DNA of 64,000 bases, taken from assembly GCA_003278815.1 (NCBI GenBank), contig QCDB01000001.1, positions 126,001 to 190,000 of the forward strand. Reading direction: 5' to 3'. Of this stretch, positions 18,351 through 31,818 are shown piece by piece; the stretch's first letter is position 1; each line of letters opens with the position of its first letter. Source of the DNA: SAR86 cluster bacterium AG-349-I13. Lineage in GTDB: Bacteria; Pseudomonadota; Gammaproteobacteria; Magnimaribacterales; TMED112. Under the pieces are notes generated by a model. That model had not been told where the DNA came from, searched no databases, and saw only the letters and a list, made by a program, of their open reading frames with translations. The translations under genes were made by a program, and so were the position numbers.

Positions 18351-19502
18351 CTATAAATTTGTTTCCTTATATTCAACAATATCTTTTGGTATAACAATCT
18401 CTCCATCTCCTGATCTCTCATTTCCCCAAGCCAATCTTGTAAAAGTTATAACTGAAGCCATCTCTACCTCATTCAGCTGTTCAGCAAATGATTGCATTTG
18501 GCTTCCTCTTATACCTTCCATTAAAATTTCAATTTGTTTTGCTTTGTCGTTCATAACGACATCGCTGCCAGCAAGTGCCGGGTAAAATCCAGCAATTCCA
18601 GCTCCATTTGTTTGATGACATGCTGCACATCTTGTTTCATAGATTTCTTCACCTGTTGCCAACAATTCATCTGATGTCCATTCTTTTTCAGTTAAATAAG
18701 CAATCTGTTCAGCTAAGTCTCTTTTTGATTGAAGCCATTCTTGATATTCGTCTTGTGTAACAGCTTTTACTACTATTGGCATATACGCGTGTCGCTCTCC
18801 GCATAGTTCAGTACAATTGCCTCTGTATATGCCTGGAACATTAACTTTTGTCTTAGCAACGTTAATAAATCCTGGTATGGCATCCTGTTTCACTGCGAAA
18901 TCACTCATATACCAAGAATGAATAACATCATTACTAGTAATTAAAAAACGAACAGGAGTATCAACAGGAATAACAACTGGCTCGTCAACCTCCAGGAGGT
19001 AATTTTCATTTTTTTCAACCCTATTAAATTCGTATTGATCAGGAGGCGTTGTTAGATTGGAGAAAAAGCTTAATGGTTTGTTTCCAACTTGCTCATCAAG
19101 ATATTTATATTGCCATTTCCACTGCCATCCTACAACCTGAATATCGATACCGCCTTCTTCAGCTTCGTGATCGTATATTTTTTTAAGGGTAATTGATGCA
19201 GGTACAGCCATCGCAATTAGGATAAGTGTAGGAATAATTGTCCAGAGTATTTCTACTGTATGGTTTTCCGTAAAAGTAGCAGGCTTTTTATTGTTGGACC
19301 TTCTATATTTCCACATGGACCAAAAAAGAACACCAAAGACAACAACCCCAATAGCAACAACAACAAAAAATATTGCCATGTGTAGTCCAAAAACTTCCCT
19401 ACTAATATCTGTGACGCCAACAGGCATATTCACATCTAACCAATCGGCAGACATAAAAAAAGATAAAGGGTAGAGAATAAGTGCCCAAAGCTTGTTCTTC
19501 AT
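18351..19502 (-). CDS. coxB: cytochrome c oxidase subunit II with fused cytochrome c domain
   Basis: 383 residues, first gene of the operon. N-terminal signal-like segment, two membrane helices, then the CuA cupredoxin domain with the binding site in CTELCGERHAYM. A C-terminal cytochrome c domain of about 100 residues follows, with CAACH and a likely distal Met in SQMQSF. The fusion makes this a caa3-type oxidase. Confidence 0.97.
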   Translation of the reverse strand: MKNKLWALILYPLSFFMSADWLDVNMPVGVTDISREVFGLHMAIFFVVVAIGVVVFGVLFWSMWKYRRSNNKKPATFTENHTVEILWTIIPTLILIAMAVPASITLKKIYDHEAEEGGIDIQVVGWQWKWQYKYLDEQVGNKPLSFFSNLTTPPDQYEFNRVEKNENYLLEVDEPVVIPVDTPVRFLITSNDVIHSWYMSDFAVKQDAIPGFINVAKTKVNVPGIYRGNCTELCGERHAYMPIVVKAVTQDEYQEWLQSKRDLAEQIAYLTEKEWTSDELLATGEEIYETRCAACHQTNGAGIAGFYPALAGSDVVMNDKAKQIEILMEGIRGSQMQSFAEQLNEVEMASVITFTRLAWGNERSGDGEIVIPKDIVEYKETNL

Positions 19503-19567
19503 GTACGCAATATACTACTATAAATACTGTTAATGTCGAGTAATAAACGACACTAATGTATGATTTT
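19503..19567 (-). promoter_or_regulatory. putative promoter region of the oxidase operon
   Basis: 65-base gap between coxB and the upstream yheV-like gene, the largest in this part of the strand. On the minus strand, AT-rich TATAGT and TATATT hexamers lie about 10-20 bases before the coxB ATG, with TCGACA further upstream at poor spacing. I see no terminator hairpin for the preceding operon. Confidence 0.3.
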
Positions 19568-19753
19568 TTAGTCGTCTATAATTCTAATAGATTCTATGAT
19601 GTTGGTGTCTTTTTCATCAAATTCTTGATCTTTCATTTTTAAGTAATTACAGGATACACATCTTATTTCTGAATCATCATTTTTTAACATTATTGAATCT
19701 ATATCTCCACAAGATGGGCATATAGCACCTGCGATGAATTTATACCCTTTCAT
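19568..19753 (-). CDS. YheV-like zinc-ribbon protein (DUF2387)
   Basis: 61 residues. Starts KGYKFIAGAICPSCGDID and has a second pair in IRCVSCNYLKM, so two CxxC knuckles form a probable zinc ribbon. The FIAGAxCPxC opening is characteristic of the gammaproteobacterial YheV/DUF2387 family of unknown function. It overlaps aroE by 14 bases and is the last gene of the purE-tsaC-hemF-aroE group. Confidence 0.8.
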   Translation of the reverse strand: MKGYKFIAGAICPSCGDIDSIMLKNDDSEIRCVSCNYLKMKDQEFDEKDTNIIESIRIIDD

Positions 19754-20498
19754 CTAATAGCCCTTTTACCTCTTCAACATTTGGTTTTTTATCAAACCAC
19801 AGACGAAAACACTCTGCCGCCTGCTCTACAAGCATGCCTATGCCATTATGAAAATTTGTTTTTTTGGAGAATGAAAGCGCCTCTAATGTTGAATTAGTGT
19901 CGTTTTTATAATTAATATCATAAATAAAACCGTCTTTACTTATTAGGAAGTGTTCAAATCTATTTATAGTGTTCAAATCTAACGAAGAAGCACAGTTTAT
20001 AATCAAATCCACTCTTTCACCTTTATATTTTTGAAGGGTATTGCTTTTATTGATGATGTCCTCAGATTTTTTTTCATTCCTGCTGTTTACAAATATTTTT
20101 TTTCTTGTTTTTATAGTCTCAAGAATTGAATGTGCTGCACCTCCTAAACCATAAACAAGAATATCCATATTCTCATAATCAATATTTTTTGATTGCATAT
20201 CATTTAGTAAACCAACGCCATCAGTTGAGCTAACTTTTAGGCCTTTTTCATAAATACAGTTAATAGACGCAAGATTAGAACTGAATTCAGAAGCCACCCT
20301 ATGTTTGTATGGTTTTGTGATGTTTAGTCCAAAGCCATCCTTTTCAAAAAAATCATGAATAAAGTGTATTGGATCTTTGTCAACATCATAGATTGAGTAT
20401 TCAACTGAATAATTAAATTGTTTTGCAAACTCTTGATGAATTTTTGGAGAAAGTGAATATCCAATATCTTTGCCCAGAACACCTAACCTATATAACAT
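19740..20498 (-). CDS. aroE: shikimate dehydrogenase
   Basis: NADPH-dependent reduction of 3-dehydroshikimate, aromatic amino-acid pathway. About 252 residues from the ATG; a TTG one codon earlier is also possible. The substrate-binding motif is GYSLSPKIHQ; the catalytic lysine lies in NITKPYK; the nucleotide-binding motif is YGLGGAAHS. The C-terminal GIGMLVEQAAECFRLW is typical. Confidence 0.95.
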   Translation of the reverse strand: MLYRLGVLGKDIGYSLSPKIHQEFAKQFNYSVEYSIYDVDKDPIHFIHDFFEKDGFGLNITKPYKHRVASEFSSNLASINCIYEKGLKVSSTDGVGLLNDMQSKNIDYENMDILVYGLGGAAHSILETIKTRKKIFVNSRNEKKSEDIINKSNTLQKYKGERVDLIINCASSLDLNTINRFEHFLISKDGFIYDINYKNDTNSTLEALSFSKKTNFHNGIGMLVEQAAECFRLWFDKKPNVEEVKGLLDERV

Positions 20499-21408
20499 CA
20501 ACCCAATCCCTAGGTGTTTTCAAAACATCATAAAGTTTTTGTTGTTCGGTTGAGAGTTTTTCATCAAACTTATAATGCCATTCAACTTTGTTGGGCAAAG
20601 ACATTAGAATTGATTCGATCCTTCCTCCAGACTGTAAGCCGAAAAGAGTCCCTCTATCATATGTAAGGTTGAACTCTACATATCTGCCCCTTCTAAATCT
20701 CTGGAATTTTTTTTCTTCCTCTGTGTATTTTGTGTTCTTGTGTTTATTGATAATTTTTATGTAATTTTCAATAAATTGTTCACTTACTTTATCTGAAAAG
20801 TGCAGGCCCTCCTCAATATGATTAAATTCTTGCTTCTCATAAAAAATTCCACCAATGCCTCTGTGCTCTTTTCTATGTGGGATAAAGAAATACTCATCAC
20901 AATTCTTCTTTGCTTTTTCATAAAAATTAGCACTGATCAATTTGCAAGCATCCTCAGCGCCCTCATGCCATTTTTTACAATCTTCTTCGTTTAAAATATA
21001 TGGTGTGAGGTCAAACCCTCCACCGAACCATTCTTCAAAGACCTTGTCTTCTTTATATGTGCAGAAATATCTAACATTCAGGTGTGAAGTAGGAATATAT
21101 GGATTTTTTGGATGGAAAACTACCGAAACACCACTTGCAAAAAAAGGCAAACCCATAGATTTGCTCTTATTTCCTACTGACGATTTTGGTAAGGACTTTC
21201 CTGAAATACATGAAAAATTAATGCCTGCTTTATCAAAAAAATTTCCATCATCTATTACAATTGAATTGCCTTGGCCAAGATCTTTTTTTTCCCAAACATC
21301 ATCCAAGATTTTTGAACTTTTCTCAAAACCTTTTATTTTGTAAAAAATTGTTTCATGAATTTTTTTAAATGCGTTAGAAATTCTATTTTGTCTATCTAAT
21401 GTATTCAT
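20488..21408 (-). CDS. hemF: oxygen-dependent coproporphyrinogen III oxidase
   Basis: Aerobic step of haem synthesis, giving protoporphyrinogen IX. 306 residues, near the family's usual 300. Conserved blocks include HPKNPYIPTSHLNVRYF, FGGGFDLTPYI, HRGIGGIFY and the C-terminal FNLTYDRGTLFGLQSGGR. It overlaps tsaC by 17 bases. Haem supply fits the nearby haem-rich oxidase cluster. Confidence 0.97.
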   Translation of the reverse strand: MNTLDRQNRISNAFKKIHETIFYKIKGFEKSSKILDDVWEKKDLGQGNSIVIDDGNFFDKAGINFSCISGKSLPKSSVGNKSKSMGLPFFASGVSVVFHPKNPYIPTSHLNVRYFCTYKEDKVFEEWFGGGFDLTPYILNEEDCKKWHEGAEDACKLISANFYEKAKKNCDEYFFIPHRKEHRGIGGIFYEKQEFNHIEEGLHFSDKVSEQFIENYIKIINKHKNTKYTEEEKKFQRFRRGRYVEFNLTYDRGTLFGLQSGGRIESILMSLPNKVEWHYKFDEKLSTEQQKLYDVLKTPRDWVDVI

Positions 21409-21910
21409 TATTTTCTAAGTCTAATATTTTAGATGGTTTTTTTTCGTCTCCTAATTGTCCGTCGAAAGCACCGAAGATTTTTCCGTTAAATACAGTCTTA
21501 ATTTCCTCAATATTTCTGCATATCATTTCGCCGGACAGATTCGCAGATGTAGATATTATCGGTTTATCTATCAGTTTCAAGAAATTTAAAAGATTTTTGT
21601 CTCCAGGTATCCTTATAGCTATTTTTTTTTGCTTTATAGGAATAAGGATGGTGGTAAATGTATTTTCCATGTTTTTTATTAAAGAATAATGCTTATGTTC
21701 AATATCAAAATGTTCGACTAATTGTTTAAACGAGTGAAACAAAAGAATGTATTTTTTATCTTTTGTTCTTTTTTTTGCTGAATTTATGGTTTTTATATTC
21801 TTAGTTAGATCTAGCCCCCCAATTCCCCAAACACCTTCAGTTGGATAGGCGATAACTTTTCCGTCAAGAATCCACTTGGCAGCAAGATTAGCTTCTTTGG
21901 TTATATTCAA
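21392..21910 (-). CDS. tsaC: threonylcarbamoyl-AMP synthase
   Basis: Makes the activated intermediate for t6A37 tRNA modification. 172 residues of the short TsaC (YrdC) type without the Sua5 extension. Motifs: AYPTEGVWGIGG, the KR-T-K segment SAKKRTKDKKY, and STSANLSGE. The start is TTG, overlapping the purE stop as TTGA. In other gammaproteobacteria it also neighbours hemF and aroE. Confidence 0.92.
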   Translation of the reverse strand: MNITKEANLAAKWILDGKVIAYPTEGVWGIGGLDLTKNIKTINSAKKRTKDKKYILLFHSFKQLVEHFDIEHKHYSLIKNMENTFTTILIPIKQKKIAIRIPGDKNLLNFLKLIDKPIISTSANLSGEMICRNIEEIKTVFNGKIFGAFDGQLGDEKKPSKILDLENNEYIR

Positions 21911-22401
21911 TCTCTATCAAGATTTTTGTCTTTCTGAATGGTTTTTTCTCTAAGCTCTTTTTTAAATTCAACCATTTTCTCTGCCATCGAAGCATCACTT
22001 ACACCCAACATTTGAGCTGCAAAAATACCGGCGTTGGTTGCTCCTGCGGTACCAGCTGCAAAAGTTGCTACCGGCACACCTGCTGGCATTTGAAGTGTTG
22101 ATAGTATTGCATCAAGTCCGTTTAAACTGTGTGCTGTTGGCACTCCTAAAACTGGGCTTGGTGAATGTGCTGCAACAGCACCAGCTAGATGAGCAGCCAT
22201 GCCTGCTATAGCTATATAGACTTTGCACCCCCTTTCCTTTGAGCTTTGCAAATAATCTACTAGCACATCAGGAGATCTGTGAGCTGATATGACTTTTAGT
22301 TCGCAATTGATATCGAAATTGCGAAGTGATTTTATAGCAGCCTTTCCCAAATCTATGTCTGAATCTGAACCGAGAATTACAGAAACTTGTATATTGTCCA
22401 T
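21907..22401 (-). CDS. purE: N5-carboxyaminoimidazole ribonucleotide mutase
   Basis: Purine biosynthesis step from N5-CAIR to CAIR. 164 residues, class I PurE. The GSDSD motif at residues 11-15, SAHRSPD near 40, and the AGMAAHLAGAVAAHS and GVPTAHSLNGLDAILS segments are all present. purK, often next to it, is not here. Confidence 0.96.
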   Translation of the reverse strand: MDNIQVSVILGSDSDIDLGKAAIKSLRNFDINCELKVISAHRSPDVLVDYLQSSKERGCKVYIAIAGMAAHLAGAVAAHSPSPVLGVPTAHSLNGLDAILSTLQMPAGVPVATFAAGTAGATNAGIFAAQMLGVSDASMAEKMVEFKKELREKTIQKDKNLDRD

Positions 22402-22427
22402 ATATATAAAACTATAATAATTAATCT
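22402..22427. promoter_or_regulatory. 26-bp bidirectional promoter, purE/def
   Basis: TATAAT at 22413-22418 (plus) ends nine bases before the def ATG. TATAGT on the minus strand (complement of 22411-22416) ends nine bases before the purE ATG. The two hexamers share 22413-22416. Predicted leaders are about three bases, and neither gene has a Shine-Dalgarno sequence. Confidence 0.55.
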
Positions 22428-22940
22428 ATGAATAGGCTAAATATATTAACATTTCCTGATCCAAGGTTAAGAAAAAAAGCAATACCAGTAACTGCTTTTG
22501 ATAAAGAGCTTCAAAAAAAATCTGAAGATATGCTTTTTACCATGTATGAGGACAGGGGCATCGGTCTTGCCGCAACCCAAGTAGATATACATGAGCGCTT
22601 AATAGTAATAGACATATCAGAAGATAAGTCAGATCCATTAGTAATTATCAATCCAACCTATAAGGTCCTTGATGATACTCTTGAAGTTTCAAAGGAAGGT
22701 TGTCTTTCAATCCCAACATTTCAGCAAGAAGTTCAAAGGGCAAAAGAAATAGAGCTCAGCTATCAAGATTTAAATGGCGAACAACAAAAACTAATTGCCG
22801 ATGGTTTGTTAGGTTATTGCATACAACATGAAATTGACCACCTAAACGGGAAATTATTAGTAGATTATGCGTCATCACTTAAGAGAAGTCGTATAAAAGA
22901 CAAGCTAATGAAGTCTAAGGATGTCAAAAACAAAAATTAA
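22428..22940 (+). CDS. def: peptide deformylase
   Basis: Removes the formyl group from nascent proteins. 170 residues with the three catalytic motifs: GIGLAATQV, EGCLSIP (metal-ligand Cys) and QHEIDHLNG (two metal-ligand His and catalytic Glu). It overlaps fmt by 20 bases, the usual def-fmt pair. Confidence 0.97.
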   Translation: MNRLNILTFPDPRLRKKAIPVTAFDKELQKKSEDMLFTMYEDRGIGLAATQVDIHERLIVIDISEDKSDPLVIINPTYKVLDDTLEVSKEGCLSIPTFQQEVQRAKEIELSYQDLNGEQQKLIADGLLGYCIQHEIDHLNGKLLVDYASSLKRSRIKDKLMKSKDVKNKN

Positions 22941-23856
22941 AATTGGTTTTGCGGGCACACCTAAGGTTGCCTTTGATATATTCAGAGAAATACTATTATC
23001 AGAAGAAATTTCTACAGAGTTTGTACTTACTCAGCCCGATAAATTGTCTGGCAGAGGTTTAACTACATCAAGGTCGTTGTTTGACAACTTGTCTGATTTA
23101 CCAGTTTTGCAGCCTGATGACCTAAACGAACAAGATTTAATTTATCAAATTAAAGATTTTGATATCGATTTATTGGTAGTGGTTGCATATGGAAAAATAT
23201 TGCCCGCTTGGCTTCTTAGCGCTCCTAGATATGGTTGTCTAAATATACATTTTTCAAATCTTCCTAAATATAGAGGTGCCGCACCAATACAAAGAGCAAT
23301 TGAAAATGGAGAAAAGGAGACTGGGATAAGTTTTATGAAATTAACTGAGGGTTTAGATGAAGGGCCAGTTTATAGGAACATAGTGCAAAATATAGAAAAT
23401 AAAGATTATTTTGAAGTTGAGTCAATCTTGTTAAAAGAATCCATTAATAATATTTGTGATGTTATTAAAGCAATAGGAAATGGCTTAAAACCAACAGAAC
23501 AAGACCACTCAAAAGCATCTATTGCTAATAAAATCGTTAAAAACGAAGGTGAAATAGACTGGGCAAATACAGGAACCGAAATTATTAATAAGTTTTTAGC
23601 ATTTAAAAAATGGCCAAAAGTTTTTTTTAAATTTGCAGGGTTAAGTGTTGAAGCAGTTGAGCTTCAACTCCATTCAAATGTAACTGGGACGCCAGGCGAA
23701 GTGTACGATTTTGATCACGAGTCATTAAAAGTATATTGCGGAGATGGCATTGTAGCGATCACATCTGTAAAATTCCCAGGGAAAAAAGTTATAGGACCAA
23801 AAGATTTCTTTAACTCAAAAAGGGATATAATTTCTAAAGGAGATTTACTGATTTGA
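22921..23856 (+). CDS. fmt: methionyl-tRNA formyltransferase
   Basis: Formylates initiator Met-tRNA. 311 residues, standard length. The catalytic region includes the NIHFSNLPKYRGAAPIQRAI block (conserved Asn, His) and SFMKLTEGLDEGPVY; a C-terminal tRNA-binding domain follows residue 205. rsmB, normally between fmt and trkA in this locus, is absent; trkA starts on the fmt stop (TTGA). Confidence 0.97.
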   Translation: MSKTKIKIGFAGTPKVAFDIFREILLSEEISTEFVLTQPDKLSGRGLTTSRSLFDNLSDLPVLQPDDLNEQDLIYQIKDFDIDLLVVVAYGKILPAWLLSAPRYGCLNIHFSNLPKYRGAAPIQRAIENGEKETGISFMKLTEGLDEGPVYRNIVQNIENKDYFEVESILLKESINNICDVIKAIGNGLKPTEQDHSKASIANKIVKNEGEIDWANTGTEIINKFLAFKKWPKVFFKFAGLSVEAVELQLHSNVTGTPGEVYDFDHESLKVYCGDGIVAITSVKFPGKKVIGPKDFFNSKRDIISKGDLLI

Positions 23857-25193
23857 AAATAATCATATTGGGGGGTGGCTCAATTGGGGGCAGTGTTGCT
23901 AAAGAGCTTTCCTCAGAAGAAAATGATGTCGTTGTAATTGATAACAATGATGAAAACCTTGAGCCGATTAAAAGCGTTGAAGGGATTCAAACACTACATG
24001 GTAATGGTTCATCTCCAAAAATGCTCTCAAAAGCAGGGCTTGATGATAGCAGCTTACTCTTATGTCTTACAGACTCTGAAGAAACAAACCTTTTGGCTTC
24101 ATTGATAGGAAAAGAAAAATTTAATGCTGGAAGAATAGTTTGTAGGCTTAAAGGTTCTGAATATGAAAAAATTGCAAAGGAAATAACCCCTTTTGTAGAT
24201 TTTTTTATTAATCCTGAAGACCTTATAACAGAGGAAATTAAAAGTCTTTTACATCATCCTGGCGCACTTGAAATATTAGATTTTGCAGAAGGCAAAATTA
24301 AATTAGTAAGTGTTTATGCAAAAAGTTCAGGGGTTTTAGTTGGTAGGCAGGTTAAAGAGTTAAAAGAAGATCTGCCAGAATATGAGACGAGAATACCAGC
24401 TTTGTATAGAGATGAAGAGCTTTTAATTCCGACCGGTGAAACCATTATAAATGAAGGAGATGAGGTCTTCTTTATAGCAGATGAGAAGCACATTGAAGAT
24501 GTAACAAAAGAGCTTCAAAAACTTGAGAGTCAGTATAAAAATATCTACATAGCTGGAGCTGGCAATATAGGGAAATCCTTAGCTAAAAAAATAAATGATG
24601 AATTCAATACAAAGCTTATTGAGAAAAACATAGAACACTGTGAGCAAGCTTCTGAAGAATTAGATGGAGTATTAGTGCTTAACGCCGATGCAGCAGATAA
24701 AGACTTTTTAGCATCAGAAGGGATTGAAGATTGTGATGTATTCGTTGCAGTTACCCAAGATGACGAGTCAAATGTGCTTTGCTCATTAATGTCTAAAAAA
24801 CTAGGCTCAAAAAAAACTATTACCATTATTAATAAAGAGGCTTATTTTGATCTAGTTGGCAAAAACGAGTTAGATATAATTATTTCACCTGTACAAATAA
24901 CAGTGTCTCATGTTCTTAAATATATTAGAAAAGGGTCTGTTTCGAATGTACATAAAGTAAAAAAAGGGATGGCTGAAGCTATTGAGATTGTTGTTGACTC
25001 ATCTTATCAAAAACTCAAAGGCAAACTAATATCTGATTTGAGGTTAGATGAAAACATCAATATTCCTGCTCTAAAGCGAGGAGAAACCGTGCTAATGGCA
25101 CACGGTGATACAGAAATCCATGATGATGATCATTTAATAGTTTTTTATAAAGATAAGGATGTAATAGATAGTTTCTATAACACTTTTAGATGA
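23853..25193 (+). CDS. trkA: Trk potassium uptake regulatory protein TrkA
   Basis: Cytoplasmic NAD(H)-binding subunit gating the Trk channel. 446 residues with two RCK/TrkA-N plus TrkA-C repeats: first Rossmann motif GGGSIGGSVAKEL at residue 7, second AGAGNIGKSLAKKI near 234. The start is TTG overlapping the fmt stop by 4 bases. It overlaps trkH by 4 bases. Confidence 0.95.
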   Translation: MKIIILGGGSIGGSVAKELSSEENDVVVIDNNDENLEPIKSVEGIQTLHGNGSSPKMLSKAGLDDSSLLLCLTDSEETNLLASLIGKEKFNAGRIVCRLKGSEYEKIAKEITPFVDFFINPEDLITEEIKSLLHHPGALEILDFAEGKIKLVSVYAKSSGVLVGRQVKELKEDLPEYETRIPALYRDEELLIPTGETIINEGDEVFFIADEKHIEDVTKELQKLESQYKNIYIAGAGNIGKSLAKKINDEFNTKLIEKNIEHCEQASEELDGVLVLNADAADKDFLASEGIEDCDVFVAVTQDDESNVLCSLMSKKLGSKKTITIINKEAYFDLVGKNELDIIISPVQITVSHVLKYIRKGSVSNVHKVKKGMAEAIEIVVDSSYQKLKGKLISDLRLDENINIPALKRGETVLMAHGDTEIHDDDHLIVFYKDKDVIDSFYNTFR

Positions 25194-26626
25194 TAGTTTT
25201 ACTCAAATTATTTAGATTCCTTGGGCCGACTTCATTGTTCTTTGGAACATTTGTTGTGTTGCCTCCTTTGTTTTTGAGTTATTTTAATAATGCTCTAGAT
25301 AGCCAAATGTTAAATATTTATTTGGCATGTATGGTGTATTCATTAATTATTCTCTTCACATTGCGACAAAGAAAGTTTTCTTATACTCCAAAGGACGGTT
25401 TTGTTATTACTTTTTTAACATGGGTAATAATTTCGTTGTTGGCATCTTTGCCTTTCGTTAATTCAAATGTAGGTTTTTTTGATGCATTATTTGAGGCAGT
25501 TTCAGGTTTAACAACAACAGGCTCAACTGTTATTAGTGACCTTTCTCTTTTACCAGACCACATCCTTTTATATAGACAATTACTGCAATGGGCAGGTGGA
25601 GTAGGTTTAGTTATTGTGGTATTGGCAATAATACCAGCAGTATCTGGAGGCATGAGAGTTCTTCAGGCAGAAACTTCAGGTTTTGCTGACAAAAGTTTCT
25701 CACCACGACTGAGGGAAACAGCAAGATCTCTTCTGAAGTTTTACATTCTAATTACTGCAGCATGTGTTCTGTCATATTGGGCAGCTGGTATGACTTGGTT
25801 CGAAGCTTTTTCTCACTCTTTTAGTACAGTTTCAATTGGTGGTTTTTCTATTTACAACGAAAATTTTGGTTATTTTGATAATGCAATAATAGAATTTGTT
25901 GCTGTCTTTTTTATGCTCATTTCTGCAACAAACTTTGGCTTACACTTTTTGTCATTTACAAAAAGAAGTTTTAGATATTATTTCTTGAATGACGAACTTA
26001 AGCTTTTTTTAATCACAATCATCACCGTCGTTTTGGTGTCCATGCTTACTTTATATATAAAAGAGGGCTTTAGCATAAGTGATTCAATGAGATATGGCTT
26101 CTTTCAAACAATCTCAATTATTACAACTACCGGGTTTACTCTTGAGCCGCTTTCTGCTCTTGGAGGCACTGTTGGTTTTTTAATATTTATTGTTGCTTTT
26201 ATGGGTGCATGTTCAGGATCTGTTGGTGGTGGTATGAAAGTATGGCGAATTTTATTAATGTTTAAGGTAGGGGTTTCAAATATTACAAAAATCATGCACC
26301 CCAGCGCTGTTAGCAGTGTCAAGCTTAATGGAGAAAAGGTTATTTCATCACAGATTGAAGCTGTGTTTTCATTTATAGCTATTTATGTATCTTTTTTCCT
26401 ATTATTTATGTTTATTTTAATATTTCAAAATGTTGATTTCTTTTCTGCGTTTTCTGGAACAGCTGCAGCTATAAATAATCTTGGGCCAGGTTTGGGTAAT
26501 TTCTCTGAAGATTATTCTTCCCTTTCAAACACTGGAAAATTAACACTAACAACAGCCATGATAGTAGGCAGATTAGAGTTATTTGGTGTTTTAATACTTC
26601 TTGTCCCGTCTTTTTGGCGAAGCTAA
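25190..26626 (+). CDS. trkH: Trk potassium transporter membrane subunit TrkH
   Basis: Inner-membrane K+ channel subunit, 478 residues, four M1-P-M2 repeats. Selectivity-filter-like turns are visible: TTTGSTV, SIGGFS, TTTGFTL and the NNLGPGLGN segment. The pair trkA-trkH forms one coupled unit. Its stop overlaps that of the convergent acyltransferase by 4 bases. Confidence 0.95.
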   Translation: MIVLLKLFRFLGPTSLFFGTFVVLPPLFLSYFNNALDSQMLNIYLACMVYSLIILFTLRQRKFSYTPKDGFVITFLTWVIISLLASLPFVNSNVGFFDALFEAVSGLTTTGSTVISDLSLLPDHILLYRQLLQWAGGVGLVIVVLAIIPAVSGGMRVLQAETSGFADKSFSPRLRETARSLLKFYILITAACVLSYWAAGMTWFEAFSHSFSTVSIGGFSIYNENFGYFDNAIIEFVAVFFMLISATNFGLHFLSFTKRSFRYYFLNDELKLFLITIITVVLVSMLTLYIKEGFSISDSMRYGFFQTISIITTTGFTLEPLSALGGTVGFLIFIVAFMGACSGSVGGGMKVWRILLMFKVGVSNITKIMHPSAVSSVKLNGEKVISSQIEAVFSFIAIYVSFFLLFMFILIFQNVDFFSAFSGTAAAINNLGPGLGNFSEDYSSLSNTGKLTLTTAMIVGRLELFGVLILLVPSFWRS

Positions 26627-27438
26627 TAAATATTTGACTTATTTGGTCGTAACTTTCTAAATTTTTTGTACTCCCAGCCATAAAGTTCTGGTGCTGTTAA
26701 AATTGCTTCTTCAAAAAATCCATTCATTTCTGCAGTAGTAATTTGTTTTGTTATTTGTTTACAAACAACCTTATATTTTCTCTGCTTTCCCTTTGTTAAA
26801 TAAATAAAATATAGATCATGCGTTCTTTTTTTAGACAATTTTTCAATTACATCTAAACAAAAACACTCCTTATCAAAGAATTTTTCATAAACTCCTTTTT
26901 CGTGTGGCACAAGATCAGAAGCAACTAAAATACTGTTCTTGTCCAAAAAGCTTTTAAATAAGCCAGTAACCCCGTTTGTTGTTGATTGGAACATTCTAGC
27001 TCCTTGTCTTTGTCTTATTTGTAATAATTTTTTTTCGAGCACCTTGTTTTTAGCAGGGGTGTATAGAATATCAATTTGGGGTAGAAGCTCTGATAAAAGA
27101 AACACTAAAATGTCTACACAGCCCATATGCAACGTAAAAAAAAGCTTCGGTCTGTCATCATTTAATGACCGTAGTTCTAAATAATCTGAATCTATTAAGC
27201 TTTTATAATTATCTTGTTTCCCCCAGACAAAAGGAAATAGCAGGGATAGTTCAATCGTCTCTTTAAAGCTTTTATTAATAAGCTTCTTATCGTTTCCAAA
27301 ACAGTAATTAATATTCTTTTCTGTAACTTTTAACTGAGAAACATTTAAGCTTTTGGCAATGGTATACAACAGAAGGGACGTAGCTTTAAGAAAAAAAAGC
27401 GGTATGCGCGAAATTAGAACAAAAAGTATGCTAAACAT
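26623..27438 (-). CDS. LpxL/HtrB-family lipid A acyltransferase
   Basis: 271 residues, N-terminal hydrophobic anchor followed by the acyltransferase domain. The catalytic HX4D motif is His-Met-Gly-Cys-Val-Asp within FTLHMGCVDILVF. Adds a secondary acyl chain to lipid A or a related lipid; donor and position are not readable. An htrB-like gene lies beside the glycyl-tRNA synthetase genes in Pseudomonas too, which supports the call. Confidence 0.85.
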   Translation of the reverse strand: MFSILFVLISRIPLFFLKATSLLLYTIAKSLNVSQLKVTEKNINYCFGNDKKLINKSFKETIELSLLFPFVWGKQDNYKSLIDSDYLELRSLNDDRPKLFFTLHMGCVDILVFLLSELLPQIDILYTPAKNKVLEKKLLQIRQRQGARMFQSTTNGVTGLFKSFLDKNSILVASDLVPHEKGVYEKFFDKECFCLDVIEKLSKKRTHDLYFIYLTKGKQRKYKVVCKQITKQITTAEMNGFFEEAILTAPELYGWEYKKFRKLRPNKSNIY

Positions 27439-27484
27439 CTATAAAATAATAAAATAGCTTAATTAGCATAATATAGGAAAAATT
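27439..27484. promoter_or_regulatory. divergent gap, acyltransferase/glyQS
   Basis: 46 AT-rich bases between divergent genes. AGGAAAA at 27475-27481 could serve as ribosome-binding site for the TTG start of the glycyl-tRNA synthetase, preceded by a CATAAT hexamer. TATTTTAT-like sequence lies just before the acyltransferase ATG on the other strand. Confidence 0.3.
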
Positions 27485-31810
<4,326 letters not shown>

Positions 31811-31818
31811 TCTTTCTA

